In this document: piece by piece, positions 59,272 through 64,000 of the stretch
Numbering within the stretch: the stretch's first letter is position 1
Layout of the letters: each line of letters begins with the position of its first letter
NCBI RefSeq assembly: GCF_004153455.1
Contig: NZ_SDQE01000001.1
Location: 806,001-870,000 of the forward strand
Direction of reading: 5' to 3'
DNA from: Allopusillimonas ginsengisoli
GTDB lineage: Bacteria > Pseudomonadota > Gammaproteobacteria > Burkholderiales > Burkholderiaceae_B
DNA length: 64,000 bases
Notes under the pieces: generated by a model
What the model was told of the DNA's origin: nothing
Database searches by the model: none
What the model saw: only the letters and a program-made list of their open reading frames with translations
Position numbers and translations under genes: made by a program

Positions 59272-59553
59272 ATGAGCAACCAACGATTTGCCAGCATCTG
59301 GGATGCCATCGAAGACACCCAGGAAGTAGCGGAGAACATGAAGCTTCGTTCAACCCTCATGACGGCACTGAAGCAGCACATAGTTCGCGTCAAGATGAGT
59401 CAGGCCGAAGCCGCCAAGCTTTTTGGTGTGACCCAGCCCCGCGTCTCTGATCTGATGCGCGGAAAAATCAAGGTTTTTGGTCTTGATGCACTGGTCAATA
59501 TGGCCGCTGCCGCTGGGCTGCACATTGAGATGCGTGTATTTGAACCTGCCTAG
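59272..59553 (+). CDS. XRE-family antitoxin of the RelE-like toxin
   Basis: A 93-residue helix-turn-helix antitoxin (MSQAEAAKLFGVTQPRVSDL then MRGKIKVFGLDALVNMAAAA). CAGGAGCTAAGCAA precedes the ATG at 59272; an upstream ATG at 59239 is possible. It follows the toxin by 35 bp and should repress the module promoter. Confidence 0.92.
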   Translation: MSNQRFASIWDAIEDTQEVAENMKLRSTLMTALKQHIVRVKMSQAEAAKLFGVTQPRVSDLMRGKIKVFGLDALVNMAAAAGLHIEMRVFEPA

Positions 59554-59640
59554 GGTTGGGACCAGAATTTCGAATCAAAAACTTTGGAATAAAAGTCTGC
59601 AAAACCGCATGAAATCGAGCAAATTTTAACGGTTTTTGGA

Positions 59641-59943
59641 ATGCGACTAATGAGCATGCATAACCCACCCCATCCGGGTGAATTCATATCCGGCATCTAC
59701 CTTGAACCCAACAATATCAGTGGGCGTAAACTTGCCAAAGCGCTCGGCGTAGCTGCTTCCACACTCAGCCGGGTACTCAACGGCACGTCTCGTGTCACGC
59801 CTGAAATGGCACTTCGCCTTTCCAAGGCAGTTGGACGCAGCCCGGAAAGCTGGCTCGCCATGCAGGATGCCCACGACTTGTGGCTCGCCCGCCAGCATGT
59901 CGATTTGCAAAGTGTCGATGAGCTTCGCTTCGCCACCGTTTAG
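59641..59943 (+). CDS. HigA-family antitoxin without a toxin partner
   Basis: A 100-residue protein with the HigA opening HNPPHPGEFISGIYLEPNNI, the XRE helix-turn-helix GRKLAKALGVAASTLSRVLN and the VTPEMALRLSKAVGRSPESW tail. HigB normally lies just upstream, but the 87 bp before it and the preceding gene encode an unrelated module. The start could be the ATG at 59641, 59650 or 59656. Confidence 0.88.
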   Translation: MRLMSMHNPPHPGEFISGIYLEPNNISGRKLAKALGVAASTLSRVLNGTSRVTPEMALRLSKAVGRSPESWLAMQDAHDLWLARQHVDLQSVDELRFATV

Positions 59944-59948
59944 CATTC

Positions 59949-60090
59949 ATGCCTTCAATCACAATCACGGGGGAGTCGGTGTCTCAGCCAGTAGTGCAGG
60001 AAGAAACCACCGGATGCGGAATCGCATCGGTTGCCAACCTTCCGGGTAAAACATATTCAGACATGAAGGCTGTGGCCGGTGCTAGGGGTA
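59949..60090 (+). pseudogene. Truncated C39-like peptidase family fragment
   Basis: The first 47 residues include QEETTGCGIASVANLPGKTY and SDMKAVAGARG, resembling the N-terminus of small papain/C39-like proteins (EE-x-GCGIA with the catalytic Cys). After that the similarity ends, and the frame runs into the opposite-strand GRAM-like gene. It starts 5 bp after higA, suggesting an original higA-peptidase unit. Confidence 0.45.
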
Positions 60091-60136
60091 GGCCGTCAAA
60101 ACGAGCGGACGCACACAGGATTCTAGCCGCGTGCAA

Positions 60137-60553
60137 TCAACGCGCTGCGAGGCGTGCCGCTTCGATTGCTGTGGCAAAAGCCTTGGCCTTGAAGCATTTG
60201 ATTTTCAAAATTCCCGTGCCAGTTCGGATTTCGATGACGGCCGTAATCAAACCTCGATGAACCACTATATTGTTGATGTTGGCCAGCGATATGGTCACCT
60301 CCAGATCTTCCGGGGCAGCATGCAGTGCTTGGTTCATGCTGTTCGGGGCAAAGCTGAGCGTTGCGGTCGTCAATACGGCCTTGCCCCCGACCCACAGCCC
60401 GCCCTGCTTGCGGCAACGGACATCAATCTGCCGAGAAATTGCCTTCGGCAAAGGACTGCAATCCCCTCGCCCGTCCTTACCGGCCAGATCTACTGACACT
60501 CTCGCATTGGCGAAAAAAGCGTTGGCGAGGCGACTGTCAACGATGTCGGACAA
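60137..60553 (-). CDS. GRAM/PH-like domain protein
   Basis: A 138-residue protein whose second half (GGKAVLTTATLSFAPNSMNQ, LANINNIVVHRGLITAVIEI, GILKIKCFKAKAFATAIEAA) has the strand pattern of GRAM/bacterial PH domains: a GGKxxLT start, and a closing helix. No ATG fits; a TTG at 60553 has CAGGAG six bases upstream and removes a poorly composed extension that would begin at 60682. Role unknown. Confidence 0.6.
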   Translation of the reverse strand: MSDIVDSRLANAFFANARVSVDLAGKDGRGDCSPLPKAISRQIDVRCRKQGGLWVGGKAVLTTATLSFAPNSMNQALHAAPEDLEVTISLANINNIVVHRGLITAVIEIRTGTGILKIKCFKAKAFATAIEAARLAAR

Positions 60554-60905
60554 GGCGAACTCCTGTAGAAAATCAGTGCCATGATAACTTACGCACCCAA
60601 GGTGGCATGGTCTGAGCGACCCTACCTCATCAAGCGCCCGAAAGCGCAAAGAACAGCGGCGTAACATCCTTCGCAAAGACAACTGGCATATGCGGCGACC
60701 TCAACGACAGGCCGAGCTTAATGTGTCATCGACGTGTTCAGCGAAGGCCTTGACAGACGCGGCCATCCGTAAGCTCGGGCGGATTTCACTGTGTATTGCA
60801 CATTATGCAATGAGCAATGTGTACCCTCTGGACGGCCTGTCACTGCTTATGTGAAAGGCTACGTAACTGTGGTGGCCACCTCCGAAGGTGATTGTGAGGT
60901 AGGTA
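60554..60905. other. Gap without a recognisable gene
   Basis: About 350 bp between the GRAM-like gene start and the end of the zeta toxin gene. No gene, tRNA or clear terminator seen; a short inverted repeat TTGCA...TGCAA lies near 60797-60811. Confidence 0.6.
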
Positions 60906-61565
60906 TCAGCCCTTATGCCTCGGCCTCGGCGGCTGCTCGGTCTGGGTGAAGGCTTCGATCTCATGCGCGTAAAGGCTTAGCATCCAGGGCGTTGGCTGAG
61001 AGTGAACGATGTCGATCAGCCCCGCTCGGAACTCCAGCGCAAGGCGGTGCGGCTGAGCGGCCATGGAGTTGTCGAAAACGTAGGCCCTGTCTGCGCGTAT
61101 GACGGCCTGGCGAATGAGTTGTTGGTTTCGCTCATAACGCCCCCGGATCTTGTCCTCAGGGACTGGGTGCCCACCCTGCGAGACGCGATGGGCGACGCGA
61201 AGCACCGATAGGGTTGGGCTCTGGACGTTGACGTGATAGACAAACACACGGTAACCCGCTGCCTGCGCCTGCTGTAGCAATTCGAGTTTGGAGAGGTGAG
61301 AGAAGGTCGATTCTGTGATGAAGCTCTGATTTGCGGCCATGAGCGCTTCGCGCCGTGCGTCGGCCAGATGCTGCCCCTTGCGGGACTCCTCCAGCGTCTG
61401 CGCGGCATGCCCAAAATGTCGCATCGCAAGCTCGTCGGGGTTGATGAACTCCAGACTGCGGTAGCGGTCTTGCAACTCATTGCGGTAGAGAGTCGATTTC
61501 CCTGCCCCGTTCGGGCCAGCAAGAATGATGAGGACTGGCGGACCAATTTCTGCTGCCAGGATCAT
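60906..61565 (-). CDS. Zeta-family toxin (P-loop kinase)
   Basis: A 219-residue zeta/PezT-type kinase. Walker A is in LIILAGPNGAGKSTLYRNEL at residues 12-31, followed by NPDELAMRHFG, the substrate loop FITESTFSHLSKL, and IRGRYERNQQLIRQAV with the catalytic Arg residues. Studied zeta toxins phosphorylate UDP-N-acetylglucosamine and block cell-wall synthesis. The start overlaps the antitoxin stop (ATGA). Confidence 0.9.
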   Translation of the reverse strand: MILAAEIGPPVLIILAGPNGAGKSTLYRNELQDRYRSLEFINPDELAMRHFGHAAQTLEESRKGQHLADARREALMAANQSFITESTFSHLSKLELLQQAQAAGYRVFVYHVNVQSPTLSVLRVAHRVSQGGHPVPEDKIRGRYERNQQLIRQAVIRADRAYVFDNSMAAQPHRLALEFRAGLIDIVHSQPTPWMLSLYAHEIEAFTQTEQPPRPRHKG

Positions 61566-61966
61566 TTGGTCGCAGCCCGTCCTTCGTTGGGGTCTTCGAG
61601 GACTTCAACGCCGCCCCCGGGTAGTGTGCGAATCAAACGGCCCTGCTCGTCGTAGCCAACTGCACCGCCCGCATCGCCCAGGGCCTTCATGTCCTGGTTG
61701 GATTTTGCCGATGGGGTAGCCAAGGCGTTGCCCAGGCTTTCCTCAAAGGCCATCAGTTCATTGTGGGCAAGCAGTCGGACATCGAGCTGACCATTGAGCG
61801 CGGCCCGCACCCGATCTATGTCGAAGCCCGGAACGGACTCGACGGCTTGGCCCAAGCGAACCCAATATTCGATCTGGCCGCTGATGGTGCGGTTGAAGGT
61901 ATCGGCATCGCGCCGGGCCTGGGCGACAATGGTGTCCGACAGCCGAATGGAAGAGGTTGTGGCCAT
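61562..61966 (-). CDS. ParD-like antitoxin of the zeta toxin
   Basis: A 134-residue protein with the ParD-like N-terminus SSIRLSDTIVAQARRDADTF and SGQIEYWVRLGQAVESVPGF, and a C-terminal extension containing GYDEQGRLIRTLPGGGVEVL, likely the toxin-binding part. The ATG at 61966 has GGAG six bases upstream. It is coupled to the zeta gene. This combination replaces the epsilon antitoxin of classical epsilon-zeta pairs. Confidence 0.88.
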   Translation of the reverse strand: MATTSSIRLSDTIVAQARRDADTFNRTISGQIEYWVRLGQAVESVPGFDIDRVRAALNGQLDVRLLAHNELMAFEESLGNALATPSAKSNQDMKALGDAGGAVGYDEQGRLIRTLPGGGVEVLEDPNEGRAATK

Positions 61967-62320
61967 GGCGCACTCCAGAAAACGAGTTACTCTACTATTT
62001 GTAGTCATATTACCACTTTATGCCACCATGATCGACAAATGACACTGGCGATTCGTCTTCGCGAACCACGCATGGCTCAGCCTCCGCGTGTACGAAAGGC
62101 ACGGAGTGAGAGTCTATTCCATCGGTTACAAGCGCCCCGACGGTCCAGAAGACAATGCGGCATAAACTCATGACAGAAGCGAAGGTCCAAGACGTCTGCG
62201 CTGCCAACAGCGATTAAATTGTGCGAACGCGATTTCCAAACGACAATAAGTATGTATCGACACAGCTGTGGCCAATGGTGCAATGTTGGCCCGGCGGGCG
62301 CATGCGAGAGGACAAATCTG
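61967..62320. other. Divergent intergenic region, no gene seen
   Basis: About 350 bp between the zeta/ParD-like module and a plus-strand hydrolase. The left part is AT-rich (TAATAT on the minus strand near 62010) and probably holds the module's promoter. The rest shows nothing recognisable; short open frames lack family features. Confidence 0.55.
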
Positions 62321-62974
62321 ATGACTAGATTCATTTTGGTGCCTGGTGGTTGGCACGGAGGCTGGGCCTTCGATGCTGTTAGCGAGATGCTGTCAAACGA
62401 AGGTCATGAAGTGCAGGCGCTCACTCTCTCGGGGCTGGGTAGCGAGCGTTCGACCGGAGCCAATCTCGAACGTCATATTGACGAGGTGGTTCAGGCGATA
62501 CGCTGGCGCGATACGCGGGCCGTTCTTGTTGGTCATTCGTACGGAGGAATGGTGATCACTGGCGCGGCAGACAAGGAGCCGTCGCGTGTAGAAGCAATCA
62601 TCTACGCTGATGCCTACGTGCCGGACAACGGCGCATCGGTTTGGTCGCTCACCACGCAACCCTATCGCGAGCGCTTTATAGCGGGCGTGGCTGCGGATGG
62701 TTTGAATTGCGCGCCCTCGGCCCATCTGGACAGGCGGTGCCGCCCGCACCCCATCGCCACCTTTCTGCAGTCGATCAAGCTGACCGGCAATTGGCGCAAC
62801 GTCCGCACCAAAGCCTTCATCGCTGCATTCGGATGGGAGGGAAGCCCGTTCGTGGAGTTGTACACACGTCTGCGACTGGATCCTGAATGGGCCACGCATC
62901 GCCTCGACTGCGCGCACGATATTCCTCGATTGGCCCCCGAGGCCCTCACGAGGATTCTCTTGCAGTACGTGTAG
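62321..62974 (+). CDS. Alpha/beta hydrolase (hydroxynitrile lyase/esterase-like)
   Basis: A 217-residue single-domain alpha/beta hydrolase: FILVPGGWHGGWAFDAVSEM at the start, nucleophile elbow LVGHSYGGMVITGAADKEPS, and the catalytic His in DCAHDIPRLAPEALTRILLQ. A little shorter than the usual 230-250 residues but with all triad regions. GAGAGGAC precedes the ATG. Substrate unknown; probably acquired with the accessory region. Confidence 0.85.
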   Translation: MTRFILVPGGWHGGWAFDAVSEMLSNEGHEVQALTLSGLGSERSTGANLERHIDEVVQAIRWRDTRAVLVGHSYGGMVITGAADKEPSRVEAIIYADAYVPDNGASVWSLTTQPYRERFIAGVAADGLNCAPSAHLDRRCRPHPIATFLQSIKLTGNWRNVRTKAFIAAFGWEGSPFVELYTRLRLDPEWATHRLDCAHDIPRLAPEALTRILLQYV

Positions 62975-63231
62975 GCAAGCCGGGGGCAGCAGGTCGACGG
63001 ACCTCTAGTCCCCGTTTTTTCTGCGGGCAAGCATGCGGAACGAAGCGATCAGTTCTTCTGATCAGCCGAAATGACAGCATAGCGCTATGTTCGGCCCACA
63101 ATGGATTCGGATGTCATTGTCGTGGTTCAAGTAGTAGCAGCGTTGTTGCAAGAGCCAGATTTTCACGTAGTTCCAGTGCTTTATTTTTGGACCAAATGGG
63201 TTTTTTTCCATCACGTATCGAAGGGCTCCAG

Positions 63232-64000
63232 ATGACCTGCTGTAAATCATGGATAGTGATCGCTTTGTTTGCCTCAACGCCTATGGTTTCACCCGTCTTG
63301 GCAAACGACGATACATTTCAGTCACAGGCTCGAACCGCCTACGCACAAGTTATCAAAGAATACAAAATCCCTGGCCTTGTTGTTGGGGTCACAAGAAACG
63401 GCCAGCACAGCTTCTACGCAACGGGTCTGGCGTCGCGCGCCGATAATCGTCCCGTCACCCCTGACACACTTTTCGAGCTCGGATCCATAAGCAAGGTCTT
63501 CAACGTGACACTCGCAGCGCTGGCCGAACAGCGCGGCCAGCTATCTCTGGGCGACAAGGCCGCCCACTTTCTGTGTGCGGATGCTTGTTCTATCGGCAAC
63601 GATATGACATTAATGGACTTAGCCACCCATCATTCAGGCGGACTCCCCTTGCAGGTTCCAGATCACGTCACGGACATCAAACAGCTCGTGAACTGGCTAA
63701 AGGCCTGGAAGCCGCCTCAGCCTGGTTCACGCAGCTACTCCAACATCAGTATCGGCCTGCTCGGGCACATTACAGCTGATGCAATGGGCATGAGCTATAC
63801 CCAGGCAGTACACACTGACCTGTTACCTCAGCTTGGTTTGAATAACACCTGGATCGATGTGCCAGCGCAAGAGATGAGCCAATACGCCTTTGGATATGAT
63901 CGCAAAACCGACAAGCCCATCCGCGTAACGCCCGGCGTCCTTGATGCAGAAGCCTACGGCGTCAAGTCGAGCGCCAGGGATATGCTCAAGCTGCTGGACG
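63232..64000 (+). CDS. Class C (AmpC-type) beta-lactamase, 5' part
   Basis: The gene runs off the right edge; 256 residues are visible. A signal peptide (SWIVIALFASTPMVSPVLA) precedes the mature start NDDTFQ. The active-site motif SISK is at residues 85-88 (FELGSISKVFNVTLAAL) and the class C Y-S-N motif at 169-171. Such enzymes hydrolyse cephalosporins and other beta-lactams in the periplasm. AAGGG lies just before the ATG at 63232. The KTG box and any adjacent ampR are outside the visible part; no ampR lies immediately upstream. Confidence 0.9.
   Translation, partial: MTCCKSWIVIALFASTPMVSPVLANDDTFQSQARTAYAQVIKEYKIPGLVVGVTRNGQHSFYATGLASRADNRPVTPDTLFELGSISKVFNVTLAALAEQRGQLSLGDKAAHFLCADACSIGNDMTLMDLATHHSGGLPLQVPDHVTDIKQLVNWLKAWKPPQPGSRSYSNISIGLLGHITADAMGMSYTQAVHTDLLPQLGLNNTWIDVPAQEMSQYAFGYDRKTDKPIRVTPGVLDAEAYGVKSSARDMLKLLD

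Noticed and set aside
60137-60682. Longer 181-residue version of the GRAM-like protein
   Set aside because: The extra 43 residues are Arg/Leu-rich without conserved look, whereas the TTG at 60553 has a good ribosome-binding site.
62010-62207. 65-residue minus-strand frame between the zeta module and the hydrolase
   Set aside because: No ribosome-binding site or family features; composition suggests non-coding or an old fragment.

Overview
The window is chromosomal DNA from a high-GC betaproteobacterium. The run tkt-gap-pgk ... fba-purC-purE-purK-sua5, the operon glyQ-glyS-gmhB-plsC-ygjP, the order queA-tgt-yajC-secD-secF, and miaB-phoH-ybeY-corC-lnt all fit Burkholderiales. The protein sequences look most like family Alcaligenaceae (Bordetella / Achromobacter / Pusillimonas relatives). 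That placement is judged from gene order and protein flavour only; the genus cannot be fixed from the window.

Bases 1-27 kb are dense core metabolism. They hold the end of an oxygenase reductase, class I fumarase, a crotonase, and a five-gene translationally coupled operon (glycyl-tRNA synthetase, heptose phosphatase, lysophosphatidate acyltransferase, metallopeptidase). Next come glyoxalase I, a FadE-type acyl-CoA dehydrogenase, a nucleoside-gate membrane protein and a MaoC hydratase. A cysteine dioxygenase is divergent from an Lrp-type regulator, which is followed by a hydrolase. A long minus-strand series then carries tkt, gap, pgk, an aldehyde dehydrogenase, mogA, fba, purC, purE, purK and sua5.

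Bases 27.0-28.2 kb hold no convincing gene. They contain two inverted copies of a multi-hairpin element. The copies share a core of about 115-120 bp that reads as identical by eye, while the stems around it differ in sequence and stay fully paired in each copy. A 23-bp tandem array follows. This is the strongest candidate for something undescribed.

Bases 28-56 kb return to core genes: rsmE, barstar, patatin, maeB, a degenerate FAD-oxidase-like protein, an aminotransferase, a lytic transglycosylase, UbiD, a YqjD/E/K-type envelope trio, upp, PBP4, queA/tgt, yajC/secDF, a sulfite dehydrogenase pair, and miaB-phoH-ybeY-corC-lnt. They end in a tRNA-Ala / tRNA-Glu / tRNA-Asp cluster with a terminator.

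Downstream of tRNA-Asp (56.3-64 kb) the character changes to a mosaic accessory region. It has three complete toxin-antitoxin modules (VapBC, RelE/XRE, zeta/ParD-like), an orphan HigA and at least three decayed antitoxin or peptidase pieces. It also has a probable transposase scrap, a small membrane/periplasmic gene pair, a GRAM-like protein, a hydrolase, and the start of a class C beta-lactamase cut off by the window end.
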